This document shows, one piece after another, positions 21,654-33,187 of a DNA stretch of 64,000 nt. Below the pieces are notes generated by a model. It had not been told where the DNA came from and did not search any database. It saw nothing but the letters and a program-made list of their open reading frames with translations. How positions within the stretch are numbered: position 1 is the stretch's first letter; each line of letters opens with the position of its first letter. Origin of the DNA: Promethearchaeota archaeon Loki_b32 (lineage in GTDB: Archaea; Asgardarchaeota; Lokiarchaeia; Sigyniarchaeales; SOKP01); contig NJBH01000003.1 of assembly GCA_005223125.1 (NCBI GenBank), positions 1 through 64,000 of the forward strand, in the 5' to 3' direction. The translations under genes and the position numbers were made by a program.

Positions 21654-22256
21654 ATGCCAAAAACAGAAGAGGAAAAAGGTTTTGTAGATATTGTTGATAG
21701 TAGATATAAACCTAAAGGAGTTTTTCATATAATTGAAGCAAATCAACCCATTTATAATAAAGATACGGGAAAATTAGCAGGTGTTACAAACCCAAGAGAT
21801 ATGACATATATACATACATATGGAGGAGAAGCTATATTTTTTGAATCTCTTGGTAAAGGAAGACTTATGGCTTCAAGATGCGATAACGAAAAATGTGAAA
21901 CAAAAGGTTCTGTTTATGAACCGTTTAGAATCTTTTGTCCAGACTGCTTAAGAAAAAACACCGTTGTAGATATAACAGAGAAAGCCCAGAAGACTGCAAA
22001 AATCCACTCATTTATTATTACACATCGTTCTGGAGCTTTCAATACATTGCCTAAACCCATAAAATTCATAAATGTAGAATTTGATGAAGAAGTGGTAACG
22101 ATTCTTATGAGTGTGTTAGTTGTCGGAGAACCTGAAATGGGAAAAATAGTTGTGCCAATTTTTCGAACTAAAAGTCCAACCTATACAATTATGGATTTAA
22201 TGTTTGTTGTTGAAGGTACAACCGAGTCAGAGTTACCTGAAGGCTTTACATTTTAA
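21654..22256 (+). CDS. DUF35 Zn-ribbon/OB-fold protein (divergent)
   Basis: 200 aa directly downstream of thiolase; 'CDNEKCETKGSVYEPFRIFCPDC'. Confidence 0.8.
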   Translation: MPKTEEEKGFVDIVDSRYKPKGVFHIIEANQPIYNKDTGKLAGVTNPRDMTYIHTYGGEAIFFESLGKGRLMASRCDNEKCETKGSVYEPFRIFCPDCLRKNTVVDITEKAQKTAKIHSFIITHRSGAFNTLPKPIKFINVEFDEEVVTILMSVLVVGEPEMGKIVVPIFRTKSPTYTIMDLMFVVEGTTESELPEGFTF

Positions 22257-22491
22257 TTTTATATTCTATTACTCTTTTTTTTATTTAGAATATTATTTTC
22301 AAATCCAAAGATTTTATAAACTCAATTTCTGTCAATAAATTATTATTTTATTTTGAAATATTTAAGATTTTCTCTACTTAAAGCAAATTGCTTAAATTAT
22401 CAATTTGATTTTAATTAGTTATAATACGATACTAAAATAAGTAAAAAGTAAAAGATTTTATTTATAGTTGTTTATCGGTTTAGATGACTGC

Positions 22492-23391
22492 TTATAATAT
22501 CACATGTTCTTGCTTTAGATGAAATATTTTTCTTGCCTCTTCACCTTGAGCAATTTCTCGTCCTGAAATCTCAGCAACCTTTTTGGCCCATGCTACTTGT
22601 TCATAACTGCCTTTAGCTAATTCTCCTGTAATATTACGTGTATTATCTTCGAGACCAACTCGAATATGCCCTCCCAAAGCTGCAGCGCATAATCCACCTT
22701 GAAATTGTTGCTTAGAAACACCACATACACTCCAAGTAGCATCTGGAGGTATCAGATCTAGCAGTAGAGCGAGATTTTTTGGATTGAATGGAATTCCTCC
22801 GAGTACGCCCCATACAAATTGGAAATGTAATGGTTGTGTGAATGTACCTTCTTGTTTATTTAGGAAAAGCATATTATACAAGCCTCCTAAGTCGTAAATT
22901 TCCATTTCTGGTTTAGTTCCAGCTTTCTTCATCTCCTTCGCAAATTTCGAAATAGTTCTAAATGTATTTGCAAAAATATTAGTTGCACCCATACCAACTT
23001 TTCCTGTTCTGTAATCACCAACAGCAAAATTCATGGAGGCTGTATTTAAAGATGCTAGGGGGGGTTTATAGGTTTGAACTGGCGCTATTCTTTGTTTATC
23101 AGTTGCAACTGAACTAATAGCCGTACTCAAATTTATTATTACATCTGGTGCTTTTGATTTAATATTTTCTAGCACAGCCTTTATTAACTCTAACTCATGT
23201 GTTGGATTGCCTTTTTCTGGATCTCGAGCATGAATGTGAACAATCGCAGCACCTGCATCATAACATTTTTTTGCTTCATCTCCAAATTCTTCTGCTGTAT
23301 AAGGAACACCTGGATTATTAACCTTAGTCGTAATTGCACCAGCTAATGCTGCTGAAATAACTAACTTATTTTCTGGGTTTGATTCTGACAT
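22492..23391 (-). CDS. Beta-keto acid cleavage enzyme (BKACE / 3-keto-5-aminohexanoate cleavage family)
   Basis: 299 aa; 'AGAAIVHIHARDPEKGNPTHE', 'GGHIRVGLEDN'. Confidence 0.92.
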   Translation of the reverse strand: MSESNPENKLVISAALAGAITTKVNNPGVPYTAEEFGDEAKKCYDAGAAIVHIHARDPEKGNPTHELELIKAVLENIKSKAPDVIINLSTAISSVATDKQRIAPVQTYKPPLASLNTASMNFAVGDYRTGKVGMGATNIFANTFRTISKFAKEMKKAGTKPEMEIYDLGGLYNMLFLNKQEGTFTQPLHFQFVWGVLGGIPFNPKNLALLLDLIPPDATWSVCGVSKQQFQGGLCAAALGGHIRVGLEDNTRNITGELAKGSYEQVAWAKKVAEISGREIAQGEEARKIFHLKQEHVIL

Positions 23392-23568
23392 TTAATATCA
23401 CATTTTTATTTATTTTGTTTGGATTTATTTTAAGAAGAAAAATTAATTGTTTAGTAAAAATTACACATCTTTATATTTAAACTTTGAATGATAGAATTTC
23501 TCTGAAGCAAAGCTTTGAATTCTTTGAACAAAATTGAGGAAATTTTGCTTAAAAAAATCAACTCAATG

Positions 23569-23591
23569 TTAAAATGAATTAGTCATTTTAA
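23569..23591. promoter_or_regulatory. Perfect inverted repeat TTAAAATGA-N5-TCATTTTAA upstream of the thiolase operon
   Basis: Read directly; about 80 bp upstream of ATG 23669. Confidence 0.35.
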
Positions 23592-23668
23592 CTCAATTAG
23601 AAATTTTTTTTATTAATTCAACTAATATAATAATAATTTGAATTAAAAAAAAAAAGAGAAAATCAAAT

Positions 23669-24814
23669 ATGGATAAAGAAGTTGCTATTGTTGGATGTAC
23701 TCAAACTAAATATGAAGCAGATAAAATAGATTTAACAATTTCAGAACTTGTATTTGAAGTTGTCAAGAAGCTTCATAATGATTTAGGAATCACAAATGAT
23801 GATGTTGGGTGTGTAATATCTGGTTCTAATGATTTCAATGATGGGCGAACAATTGCTAATATGGCAATTCAAGATGCCGTAGGATCTGTTAGAAAATCAG
23901 AATCTCGAGTTTCTGGAGATGGTGCTTTTGCTTATGTGTATGGTGCTATGAGGATTCTTTCTGGTGAATATGATACAGTCTTGGTTGTTTCCCATTCTAA
24001 ATGTTCAGAAGGGGATCAATTTCTTATAAATAATTCAATATTTGATCCCTATTATCAACGACACTTAGGATTAGATCAAATTTCTTCTGCTGGTTTAATG
24101 GCAAATATGTATATGAGTAAATATGGAGTTAGTGAAGAACAAGCTGCTAAAGTGGTTGTAAAAAATCGGAAAAATGCTATAAATAACCCACATGCACATC
24201 TACAAAAAGAGGTATCTATGGATGAGGTTTTAAGCTCACCAATGTTAGCATATCCACTGAAAGAATTGGATTTTCCACCATATAGTGACGGTGCAGTAGC
24301 AATGCTTCTCACTAACAAAGAAAAGGCTAAAAGGTTTACAAATACACCAGTTTGGTTAAAGGGATATGCAAGTTGTACTGATGCTTATTATCTTGGACAT
24401 CGAACCATGACCGATCTAATTGGATTAGAATTTGCTGCAAAAGAAGCCTATAAGATGGCAAAAATCAAGGATCCGGTTAGGGATTTGGATGTTGCTGAAG
24501 TTTTTGAAGCCTTTTCTACACATGAACTGATGATTTATGAAGCATTAGATTTTTGTGATAAAGGAGAGGGAGGAAAATTTATAGATAGTGGAGAAACAAA
24601 TATAAATGGTACAATTCCAGTTAATCCTTCGGGTGGTGTTTTATCTAGCAACGTAGCAATGGCTAATGGATTAATTCGTGTAGCAGAAATTACTTCACAA
24701 CTAATGGGTGCAGCAGAGGATCACCAAATACCTAACGCAAAAACGGGACTAGCATATGGGATGAATGGTATCTGTTCGCAAGGAAATTGTGTATTAATAT
24801 TTGGAGGTGAATAA
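23669..24814 (+). CDS. Thiolase-fold protein, type A subunit
   Basis: 381 aa; 'MDKEVAIVGCTQTKYEADKIDLTISELV', 'NPSGGVLSSNVAMANG'. Confidence 0.88.
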   Translation: MDKEVAIVGCTQTKYEADKIDLTISELVFEVVKKLHNDLGITNDDVGCVISGSNDFNDGRTIANMAIQDAVGSVRKSESRVSGDGAFAYVYGAMRILSGEYDTVLVVSHSKCSEGDQFLINNSIFDPYYQRHLGLDQISSAGLMANMYMSKYGVSEEQAAKVVVKNRKNAINNPHAHLQKEVSMDEVLSSPMLAYPLKELDFPPYSDGAVAMLLTNKEKAKRFTNTPVWLKGYASCTDAYYLGHRTMTDLIGLEFAAKEAYKMAKIKDPVRDLDVAEVFEAFSTHELMIYEALDFCDKGEGGKFIDSGETNINGTIPVNPSGGVLSSNVAMANGLIRVAEITSQLMGAAEDHQIPNAKTGLAYGMNGICSQGNCVLIFGGE

Positions 24815-24817
24815 AGA

Positions 24818-25990
24818 ATGCCAAAACATAATGTAGCGGTAGTAGGGATTGGTCAAACTAAGTTCAGGAGTAAAAGAAGAGATGTGAATATACCTGAAAT
24901 GATCTATGAAGCAGTTAAGATGGCCCTTGATGATGCTCAAATGGAACCGAAAGATGTTGATGCCATTCTTATCGGCAATATGGATCATTTTGAAGGGATT
25001 AATTTCTCTGAGATGTGGTGTGGAATTGATGCTGCACCAGGATATCTAAAACCAGTTGTTAAAATTGCAACTGGAGGGACAACAGGGTCATCTTTAGGGA
25101 TATGTGGATATTATAATGTCGCTTCTGGGATATACAAAAACATTTTAGTTGTGGGATGGGAGAAATTAAATGAAGGAGGAGCCACAACAGGAATAATCAC
25201 AGCATTTGATCCTGTATGGGAACGCCCCTCATTGGCAGGAGCTCTAGGACCACTCGCTCTAATGGCAAATATTTATGCTGCTCGATATGGAATAACCTCT
25301 GAACAAGCAGCAAAAGTAACTGTTAAAAATAGAAGCAATGCTGCCAATAATCCATTTGCCCATATACAAATGCCTGATATTACTTTAGAAGATGTAATGA
25401 ATTCTCAAATGATATCTTATCCCTTAAGATTACATGATTGTTGTCCACAGAGCGAAGGAGCTTGTGCCGTTATCTATGCTAATGAGGAAGAAACAAAGAA
25501 AATAACAGATAATCCTGCATGGTTTAAAGGTGTGTCAACAGCTCATTACTACACATTTGGTTGTGACGATTTAATGTTTGATTTGCCCACTGCCGCCATT
25601 GCGTCCAAGAAAATATATAAGAAACTAGGTATAAAAGACCCTGTAAAGGATCTTGATGTTGCGGAGATATATGAACCTACATCATGGTCAGAACTTAGTT
25701 GGACTGAAAGCTTAGGTTTTTGCGGTAAAGGAGAAGGAGGTAAGTTATTGGATGAAGGTATAACTCAAATGACGGGAGAGTTACCCGTTAATCCCTCTGG
25801 TGGAGTATTAAGCACTAATCCTATTGGAGCAACAGCATTAGTGCGATTCGCTGAAGCTGCTATCCAGGTTATGGGTAGAGGAGGAAAACGACAAATTCCT
25901 GATGTCGAAACAGCAATGGGAATGGGATTTGGTGGATCTCTTTGGACTGAATTAGCAATATTAGGTAAAGATCCAAAACCGTTGAGGTGA
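24818..25990 (+). CDS. Thiolase-fold protein, type B subunit
   Basis: 390 aa; 'VVKIATGGTTGSSLGICGYYNVASG', 'NPSGGVLSTNPIGATA'. Confidence 0.9.
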   Translation: MPKHNVAVVGIGQTKFRSKRRDVNIPEMIYEAVKMALDDAQMEPKDVDAILIGNMDHFEGINFSEMWCGIDAAPGYLKPVVKIATGGTTGSSLGICGYYNVASGIYKNILVVGWEKLNEGGATTGIITAFDPVWERPSLAGALGPLALMANIYAARYGITSEQAAKVTVKNRSNAANNPFAHIQMPDITLEDVMNSQMISYPLRLHDCCPQSEGACAVIYANEEETKKITDNPAWFKGVSTAHYYTFGCDDLMFDLPTAAIASKKIYKKLGIKDPVKDLDVAEIYEPTSWSELSWTESLGFCGKGEGGKLLDEGITQMTGELPVNPSGGVLSTNPIGATALVRFAEAAIQVMGRGGKRQIPDVETAMGMGFGGSLWTELAILGKDPKPLR

Positions 25991-26475
25991 TAAAAATGGG
26001 AAAAAAAGAAAAGGAATTTCAGATTAAATGGAAAACAGACTTACCTTATAGGTATTCTATAGGAAAATTGGCAGTAAAATATTTTGAAGAACTTAAAAAT
26101 AAGAAGATTATGGGTTCAAAATGCCCTAAATGTGATAAAAGATATATGCCTCCGAGAGCCGTATGTGCGAATTGTTTTATTGAAATGACTGTGGAAGATA
26201 TGATAGAATTTTCTCCTAAAGGTACTTTAGTAGGATTTACAGTTGTTAATTATCCCTTTATTGATCCAAATACAGGAGGTATGCGTCCATTCCCTTATGG
26301 TTATGGAATATTCAAATTAGATGGAGCAGACACGTATATGATGCACTTTGTTGATGAAACTGATCATACTAAATTTAAAATCGGACAAAGAGTTGAAGCA
26401 GTGTTCAAAGAAAAAACTGAAGGTGATATTTATGATATTCCATACTTCAGGCTTATTAAGGAGGAGGAAGAATAA
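25987..26475 (+). CDS. DUF35 Zn-ribbon/OB-fold protein
   Basis: 162 aa; 'CPKCDKRYMPPRAVCANC'; 4-bp overlap with upstream thiolase. Confidence 0.92.
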   Translation: MIKMGKKEKEFQIKWKTDLPYRYSIGKLAVKYFEELKNKKIMGSKCPKCDKRYMPPRAVCANCFIEMTVEDMIEFSPKGTLVGFTVVNYPFIDPNTGGMRPFPYGYGIFKLDGADTYMMHFVDETDHTKFKIGQRVEAVFKEKTEGDIYDIPYFRLIKEEEE

Positions 26476-26939
26476 TGGAGGGAGAAAAAATGAATGAAGA
26501 ATTAGAAAAGAAAGTATTTAGAGGGAGAATTAAAGTTCCTTATAAACATACTGCTGGGGCCTATGTAGAGAAGTTCATAACTGAAATCGGAAAAAATAAC
26601 AAAATTATGGGAGTAAGATGTCCAAAATGTAGTAAAGTGTTTGTACCTCCCAAGATGATCTGTTTTAAATGCTTTGAAAAAATGGAAGAATGGGTTGAAG
26701 TCGGAAATCAAGGAGTAATTAAAGGTTTTACAGTAATTTCTCATTCGACGCCTGTGTTGCCTTTGAAACCTCCATTTGCTTATGGGATAATTACACTCGA
26801 TGGTGCAGACACAGATTTTGTACATATTATAAATGAGAGCGATCCTAAAAAATTAAAAGTAGGAATGCGAGTCGAAGCTGTCTTTAAAGAGAAACCAAGA
26901 AAACGAATATTGGATATTGAATATTTCAAACTAATTTAG
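26475..26939 (+). CDS. DUF35 Zn-ribbon/OB-fold protein
   Basis: 154 aa; 'CPKCSKVFVPPKMICFKC'. Confidence 0.92.
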   Translation: MEGEKMNEELEKKVFRGRIKVPYKHTAGAYVEKFITEIGKNNKIMGVRCPKCSKVFVPPKMICFKCFEKMEEWVEVGNQGVIKGFTVISHSTPVLPLKPPFAYGIITLDGADTDFVHIINESDPKKLKVGMRVEAVFKEKPRKRILDIEYFKLI

Positions 26940-27015
26940 TAAGCAATAAAACAAATTTTTTATTATATTAATTTTAAACTTCCTTGGTATAAAGAAAATA
27001 AAGAATATAATTATT

Positions 27016-29028
27016 TTATATACTATTTGCCACTTTGTAAGCTCTGTGAACCGCTTCTAGGACTGTTTCTGGTTTTCTTGCATCTCCGATTTTTTGAACC
27101 TTAATGTTTCTAAGTTGTTTTATTTCATTAAATAGGTTATCATTTGGTTCTACTCCAGTAGCATAATATACCATATCCACATCATTAATCATTTGTTCTT
27201 TATCTGCGGCATCAAGATAACTTACAAAATTCTCTCCAATTTTTTTAACTCTAACGCTAGTATGAAATTTAACACCTAAAGCATCACATTTATCGAGAAG
27301 TACCCATTTTGTCGTTTTTCCAAGAGCTGTACCTAATTTTGGTAATTGTTCCAATACAGTTACCTTATTTCTCCCACCATGTAACATTTTTAAAGCAATA
27401 TCTGGCTCTAAAGCTTTGTAAAATGTAAGAAAATCAAAGGCTTCAAGACTTAAAGCCCCAAATTTAGCTAAATAAATGGCAAGTTCGATTCCAGTAGCTC
27501 CTCCACCAATTATTACATTATTATTTCCAACTGGAGCATCTCCATTAAAAACATCATTAGCCCAAAAGACATTTTCTCTATCTATACCGGGAATCGGTGG
27601 CGTTATTGGATTTGATCCAGTTGCTAAAAACACTGCATCGGGATTAAATTCTTTAACAGTATTAATTGAAACTTCTTTGTCAAGATGTAAGTGGATTCCA
27701 TATTTTTGAATCCAATATAAATAATTATCAATCATTCTTTTGAATTCATTTCTTCCGGGAGGAATCCAGATGATGTTTAATAAGCCTCCAATTTTGTCAT
27801 CCTTTTCAAAAACGTGAACTTCATGACCTCTCATCGCTGCAACTCTCGCAACTTCTAATCCTCCAGGCCCAGAACCAATAATCATTATTTTCTTTTTTTC
27901 TTTAAGAGGTTTTAATTCTGTTTTAGCTTCATTTGCAGCTCTTGCATTTCTTAAACAAGAAATTGGCATCATTTTAAATATTGCATCAAAACATCCTTGA
28001 TTGCAACCAACACAAGTCATAATATCTCTCAATTCACCTTTTTTTGCTTTCATTGGTAAATATGGATCAGCTATCAATGATCTACCCATACAGATAGCAT
28101 CCGCTTTTCTAGCCATTAAAACTTGTTCCGCTAATTCAGGATTATTAATTCTATTGGAGGCAAAAACCGGGATAGACACATTATTTTTAACATTTTCAGC
28201 CAAATAGGTGTAGCATCCTTCTGGAACATCCATAGTTGTCTGGGGGGTTTTAGTTTCATGCCAACCTCCAGTTACATTGAAATAATCTAAATATTTTCCC
28301 AAGTTTTTAGCTATTGCAGCTTTTTCTTTATAAGTATTACTATCTGGAACAAAATCATCACCAGAAATTCGGTATCCTATAGGAAAATCATCTACACTTG
28401 ATCTCATTAATTCAATTGTTTCAATGGGAAATCTTAAGCGATTTTCAAAACTACCTCCATACTCATCAGTTCGGATATTAGTCTTCGGAGATACAAATTG
28501 AGTAAACAGATAACCAGCATTAGCACAAATTTCCACTGCATCAAATCCTGCTTTTTTTGCCCGTACAGTAGCATCAGCAAAAGCTTGTTGTTCTCTTTTA
28601 ATATCTTCAAGAGTCATCTCTCTCGGCGTTGTTTTACTGAAGTTACTGTAAACAGCGGAAGGAGCGATGGGAGTTTTTCCAATTATAAAAGGCATCGTAT
28701 ATGCTCCACCATGGTATAATTGGCAAACAATTTTTACATCATCTCTAGCTTTATGTAGAGCTTCTGTAAACTCTGTTAATTTTGGGACATATTCATCGCT
28801 TTCTATTGAAATCATGGCAGGTAATCCTTTTCCATATACGTCTACATAACAACCCCCCACAATTAACATACCAGCACCCCCCTTTGCCCTTTCACGATAA
28901 AAATTTATTAATTTTTTTGTGATAAAACCATTATTAGCAAGGTTAAGATTCAAAGCAGGCATAACAATACGATTGGAGACCGTCATATTCCTAATTTTAA
29001 AAGGTGTAAACAATTTAAAGAACTTCAA
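27016..29028 (-). CDS. Old yellow enzyme / 2,4-dienoyl-CoA reductase-like FMN-FeS-FAD oxidoreductase
   Basis: 670 aa; '[26 protein letters not shown]' FeS motif, '[24 protein letters not shown]'. Confidence 0.93.
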   Translation of the reverse strand: MKFFKLFTPFKIRNMTVSNRIVMPALNLNLANNGFITKKLINFYRERAKGGAGMLIVGGCYVDVYGKGLPAMISIESDEYVPKLTEFTEALHKARDDVKIVCQLYHGGAYTMPFIIGKTPIAPSAVYSNFSKTTPREMTLEDIKREQQAFADATVRAKKAGFDAVEICANAGYLFTQFVSPKTNIRTDEYGGSFENRLRFPIETIELMRSSVDDFPIGYRISGDDFVPDSNTYKEKAAIAKNLGKYLDYFNVTGGWHETKTPQTTMDVPEGCYTYLAENVKNNVSIPVFASNRINNPELAEQVLMARKADAICMGRSLIADPYLPMKAKKGELRDIMTCVGCNQGCFDAIFKMMPISCLRNARAANEAKTELKPLKEKKKIMIIGSGPGGLEVARVAAMRGHEVHVFEKDDKIGGLLNIIWIPPGRNEFKRMIDNYLYWIQKYGIHLHLDKEVSINTVKEFNPDAVFLATGSNPITPPIPGIDRENVFWANDVFNGDAPVGNNNVIIGGGATGIELAIYLAKFGALSLEAFDFLTFYKALEPDIALKMLHGGRNKVTVLEQLPKLGTALGKTTKWVLLDKCDALGVKFHTSVRVKKIGENFVSYLDAADKEQMINDVDMVYYATGVEPNDNLFNEIKQLRNIKVQKIGDARKPETVLEAVHRAYKVANSI

Positions 29029-29261
29029 TTTTAATCCTCAACATAATATAATTTTATAATAAGAATAACATGGTAATTTATTAAAATTTATTTGGAGTAA
29101 AAATAGGGGGCTTATTTATTATACGTTTTAGTAAAGAGGACAGCAGTTTAAATTGTTAAGCAAAAGAAATTGTCTTCTTACATTAGAAGAAGGAAAGAAA
29201 TAATTTTTTTATCAAAATACAATTATACTATACAAAAATAAAAATTAATACGTGAAAAAAA

Positions 29262-30086
29262 ATGTCTGAAAACGCAATATTAATAGAGGAAAATGAAGAT
29301 AAGACAATCACGATAATTAAAATGAATCGTTTAAGTAAAAAAAATGCGATGAATTATGATTTAATGGTCGGACTTCAAAAAGCAATTGATAAAATCGAAC
29401 GAACTAATACGAGAGTTGTTATTATAACTGGAGGAGACGATTTTTTTAGCTCAGGTATAGATTTAAACTTTTTAACGGGGCAAGAAAAAGATTCTGAGGG
29501 TGTAATTCCTGATTTACGAATTCCAAGGAATTTTAGATATTTTGCAAATACTTGGATCCATCCGATTTTCACAAAAATTGAAAAGATGGAAAAACCGGTG
29601 ATTGCTAAGATAAATGGTTACTGTTATGGAATGGCATTTGAATTAGCTTTAGCATGTGATTTTCGATTTTGTACAGAATCAGCCGAATTCCATATGTTAG
29701 AATCAAAGATAGGTATGAACCCCGACGTGGGGGGTACAATTAGACTAACAAGACTTGTGGGTATTCAAAATACTAAAGATATCATTTTAACAGGACGGAA
29801 ATTTGATGGAAATGAAGCTTATAGACTTGGAGTTGTAAATCGGGTTGTTAAAAACCATCAAGAATTAGATTCAATTATTAAAAAGTATACCGATGAACTT
29901 ATGACAAGTGGACCCCTAGCGGTAGGACTTGCAAAAAAATTAATAGATGATTGTTATGGTAAGGATACAGCTTTTGGATTAGAACTTGAAACGCTTGTTA
30001 GTTCACAATTACTTCAAACCAAAGATGCTACTTCAGGAGTGCTCGCTCGTTTGCAAAAGGTAAAACCTAAATGGCGATGGAAATAA
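29262..30086 (+). CDS. Enoyl-CoA hydratase/isomerase family protein
   Basis: 274 aa; crotonase fold 'KPVIAKINGYCYGMAFELALACDFRFCTESAEF'. Confidence 0.9.
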   Translation: MSENAILIEENEDKTITIIKMNRLSKKNAMNYDLMVGLQKAIDKIERTNTRVVIITGGDDFFSSGIDLNFLTGQEKDSEGVIPDLRIPRNFRYFANTWIHPIFTKIEKMEKPVIAKINGYCYGMAFELALACDFRFCTESAEFHMLESKIGMNPDVGGTIRLTRLVGIQNTKDIILTGRKFDGNEAYRLGVVNRVVKNHQELDSIIKKYTDELMTSGPLAVGLAKKLIDDCYGKDTAFGLELETLVSSQLLQTKDATSGVLARLQKVKPKWRWK

Positions 30087-30104
30087 ATTTTTTTTCTTAT
30101 TTTA

Positions 30105-31952
30105 TTAAAGATCTCCTAAACCTAATCTTTTTAAATCTTCTTGCTTAAATTTTCCTGTTTCGATATCCCATTGTCTATATTTATAATATTCCATTTTTAA
30201 TTGTTCAAAGTCAGGGGATTTGCCAGCACACTCCGTTCCTTCTAATGGGTTGAGTAAAATTTTTGGTAATCGATCATCTTTTGGAGAAATCCCCATCTTT
30301 AGATTAAACATTCGTTTTATCATGAAAATTCTTTCACCGTAAATTTTTAGTCTTTCTATATCACATTTTAAACCTATAGCTGTTTGTACTAATTCAGCAA
30401 TTATTGAAGGTAATGGATTAGCAAAAACACACATAATTAATGAACTATAGAGTGCACGGTAATCTTGAGCTCTAGCACTCATTATCGCCATTTCTGAGTC
30501 ATCTTTAAATTTATCAATAGTCTCTATCCCAAATTCTTCAAGAGGAGTTCCTAATAAAATAGTACACATATCACAAGAATTATGGCAAGGACCTCTAGGA
30601 GCAGCTATTGCATATGCTATTGCCATACCGAAATTCGATCGTAAATCATGATATGGGACTTCCATTCCATATACAGTTGCTATTTCGTCTTGAGGTATAT
30701 TGAATTCTTTCCCTATCTCATCAGATCCCTCAGCTAATAAATCTCCTATGCCTTCTCTTATTGATATTTTTTCAATCATCTCTAAAGCAGGTTTAATGTC
30801 TCCCCATTTAGGACTCAAACCATCAATTTGTTCGGATTTTAGTTTACCAGAATCATATAAGTAATATATAAGGGCAATTATACTGCTACAACTAATTGTA
30901 TCAATTCCATAATCATTACATAATTCGTTTGCTTTTACAATTGATTCAATATTATCATTTAAAATCATAGAGCCAAAACCAGCGAGAGTTTGATATTCTG
31001 GAGCTTCAACTTCTCCCTCAGTTTTATATTCTCCGGTTTTTACAATAGCTTTTTTAGCACATCCAATTGGACATGAAAAGCAAGGATATTTCCGTGTAAC
31101 AGTTTTCTCTAAAGCAGTCATTCCAGAAATATTGTAGGCGCCTTCCCACTCATCACCATAAGTCCAATATTTTTTGGACATTTCTCCAGTTGAGTTCCAT
31201 AAGTCTATACCTGCTGATGTACCAATATCACCATACATTTTTGAAGTAAATGATTGATTTACTTCAGTTAATGCTTTTTGAACTGATTGTTTGAAATTTT
31301 TTGAGTCAGCCGCTTCATATTGCCTTTTTTTACCTCGTACAGATATAGCTTTTAATTTTTTCGATCCCATAACAGCGCCCATTCCCGTTCTTCCAGCAGC
31401 TTTTTCTTCAGAGGCAATAATAGCAAATTTAATTAAATTTTCACCTGCTTGACCTATGCAAGCTATCCTAGTTAAATTTGAGCCAGATTGCTCTTTTAAG
31501 ATTTTTGAAGTTTCTAATATCCCTTTTCCCCATAAAGATGAAGCATCTTTAATTTTAGCTTCATTTTCTTTAACTTCAAGATATATAGGTTTTTCTGAAG
31601 CACCTTTAATAATGATTCCATCATACCCTGCTTTTTTAAGCTCTGGTCCAAAATATCCTCCGCAATTAGATTCTCCCCAAATTCCAGTATATGGAGATTT
31701 CGCACATACAACAAATCTTCCACTTGTTGGAATAGTCGAACCGCAGAATGGGCCTGTCATAAACATTAAAATATTATCTGGAGATAAAGGATTTGTTTTT
31801 TTATCGATATGATCATAAAGATACCTACAGCAATATCCAGAACCTCCAAGAAAGTCTTTTGCGATTTCTTCATTAAGCAATTCTTCAGAAATTTCTTGAT
31901 TAGTTAAGTTAACTATTAATAATTTGCCCGTAAACCCTTTTAATGTACTCAT
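30105..31952 (-). CDS. Tungsten-dependent aldehyde ferredoxin oxidoreductase family
   Basis: 615 aa; 'YLYDHIDKKTNPLSPDNILMFMTGPFCGSTIPTSGRF', 'CFSCPIGCAKKA', 'AAGRTGMGAVMGSKKLKAI'. Confidence 0.93.
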   Translation of the reverse strand: MSTLKGFTGKLLIVNLTNQEISEELLNEEIAKDFLGGSGYCCRYLYDHIDKKTNPLSPDNILMFMTGPFCGSTIPTSGRFVVCAKSPYTGIWGESNCGGYFGPELKKAGYDGIIIKGASEKPIYLEVKENEAKIKDASSLWGKGILETSKILKEQSGSNLTRIACIGQAGENLIKFAIIASEEKAAGRTGMGAVMGSKKLKAISVRGKKRQYEAADSKNFKQSVQKALTEVNQSFTSKMYGDIGTSAGIDLWNSTGEMSKKYWTYGDEWEGAYNISGMTALEKTVTRKYPCFSCPIGCAKKAIVKTGEYKTEGEVEAPEYQTLAGFGSMILNDNIESIVKANELCNDYGIDTISCSSIIALIYYLYDSGKLKSEQIDGLSPKWGDIKPALEMIEKISIREGIGDLLAEGSDEIGKEFNIPQDEIATVYGMEVPYHDLRSNFGMAIAYAIAAPRGPCHNSCDMCTILLGTPLEEFGIETIDKFKDDSEMAIMSARAQDYRALYSSLIMCVFANPLPSIIAELVQTAIGLKCDIERLKIYGERIFMIKRMFNLKMGISPKDDRLPKILLNPLEGTECAGKSPDFEQLKMEYYKYRQWDIETGKFKQEDLKRLGLGDL

Positions 31953-31987
31953 AATAAAAGTCTCCTTTTTAAATTATAGTGATATCT

Positions 31988-33187
31988 TTAAAAATCGATG
32001 TCTTTCCCTTCATAGGCATAATAATATATTTTTCTGTAATATTCGTCTGTAATTGATCTTGGAGTCATTACACTAGTAGCATCTTGAAAACAACAAGCAA
32101 CTAGCATTTCTATATTATTTTCAAAATCAGTTTTTGAAACTCCTAAATCTTGTAATTTAGAAGGAAAGTCAACTTTCTTTTGAAGTTCTTTGATTTTATC
32201 GACAGCTTTAAATGCTGCTTTTTTATCATCATCATCCCATTTAGCCCATCCTAGCTGTTTAGCAATCTTAGAATGTATTTCTAGAGTATCATCATCTTTA
32301 TCAGGGTTATTTAGGCAAAATTGCGAGACATATGGAAGTAAAATTCCAACTGTTCTTCCATGATGGGTATGAAAAACCGCACCCCAACTATGCCCCATGC
32401 CATGACCAATATGAACCTGAGAATTACTGAAAGCTAAACCAGCCATAGTCGCTGCTTGATGTAGATAATCCCTTGCTTCCATATTTTTCCCATCTTTGTA
32501 AACAATTGGCAAATATTTAAAAATGAGTTCTATCGCTTTTAAACCCATTGCGTTTGAAAATTCATTCTTCCAATTTGAAACCATACCTTCGATAGCATGC
32601 GATAATGCATCAAAAGCAGTATCAACCGTTAATTGTGGAGGCATTCCTTTTGGAAATATAGGATCTACAATAGCATACGTAGGAGTTATTCCCCGATGGG
32701 CATAAATAAATTTTTTCCATATATCATCCTCTAACTGCGAAATAATTGTTCCGTTTGTTGCTTCTGACCCAGTTCCCGAAGTAGTTGGTATTGCAATAAA
32801 TTTTGCCTTTTTCCCCGTCTCATATAAATCAGATCTAAATAGATGAATATCACCAATGTTCAATTCTGGAAATTCATATAGAACCCATGCTGTTTTAGCA
32901 GTATCTATTACAGATCCTCCACCTAAAGCAATAATTATATCGGGAGAATAAACATTACACTGTTTTCTCGCCTTTAAAACACCTTCTTCTCTTGGATCTG
33001 GAACAACTTCATTAAAAACCTGAAAATCTTTGCCAAATTTTTCTAATTTTTCTGTTAATATTTTAAGATAGCCTAATTCTTCAATTAACTTATCAGTAAC
33101 TATATAACATTTATTTCCCTTAATATTTTCTATAAAACCTAAGCTATCTTCTCCATAAATTATATTTGGACTATAGAAATACCACAT
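31988..33187 (-). CDS. Iron-containing alcohol dehydrogenase
   Basis: 399 aa; 'ALGGGSVIDTAK', 'AIPTTSGTGSEATNGTII', 'ALSHAIEG'. Confidence 0.93.
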   Translation of the reverse strand: MWYFYSPNIIYGEDSLGFIENIKGNKCYIVTDKLIEELGYLKILTEKLEKFGKDFQVFNEVVPDPREEGVLKARKQCNVYSPDIIIALGGGSVIDTAKTAWVLYEFPELNIGDIHLFRSDLYETGKKAKFIAIPTTSGTGSEATNGTIISQLEDDIWKKFIYAHRGITPTYAIVDPIFPKGMPPQLTVDTAFDALSHAIEGMVSNWKNEFSNAMGLKAIELIFKYLPIVYKDGKNMEARDYLHQAATMAGLAFSNSQVHIGHGMGHSWGAVFHTHHGRTVGILLPYVSQFCLNNPDKDDDTLEIHSKIAKQLGWAKWDDDDKKAAFKAVDKIKELQKKVDFPSKLQDLGVSKTDFENNIEMLVACCFQDATSVMTPRSITDEYYRKIYYYAYEGKDIDF

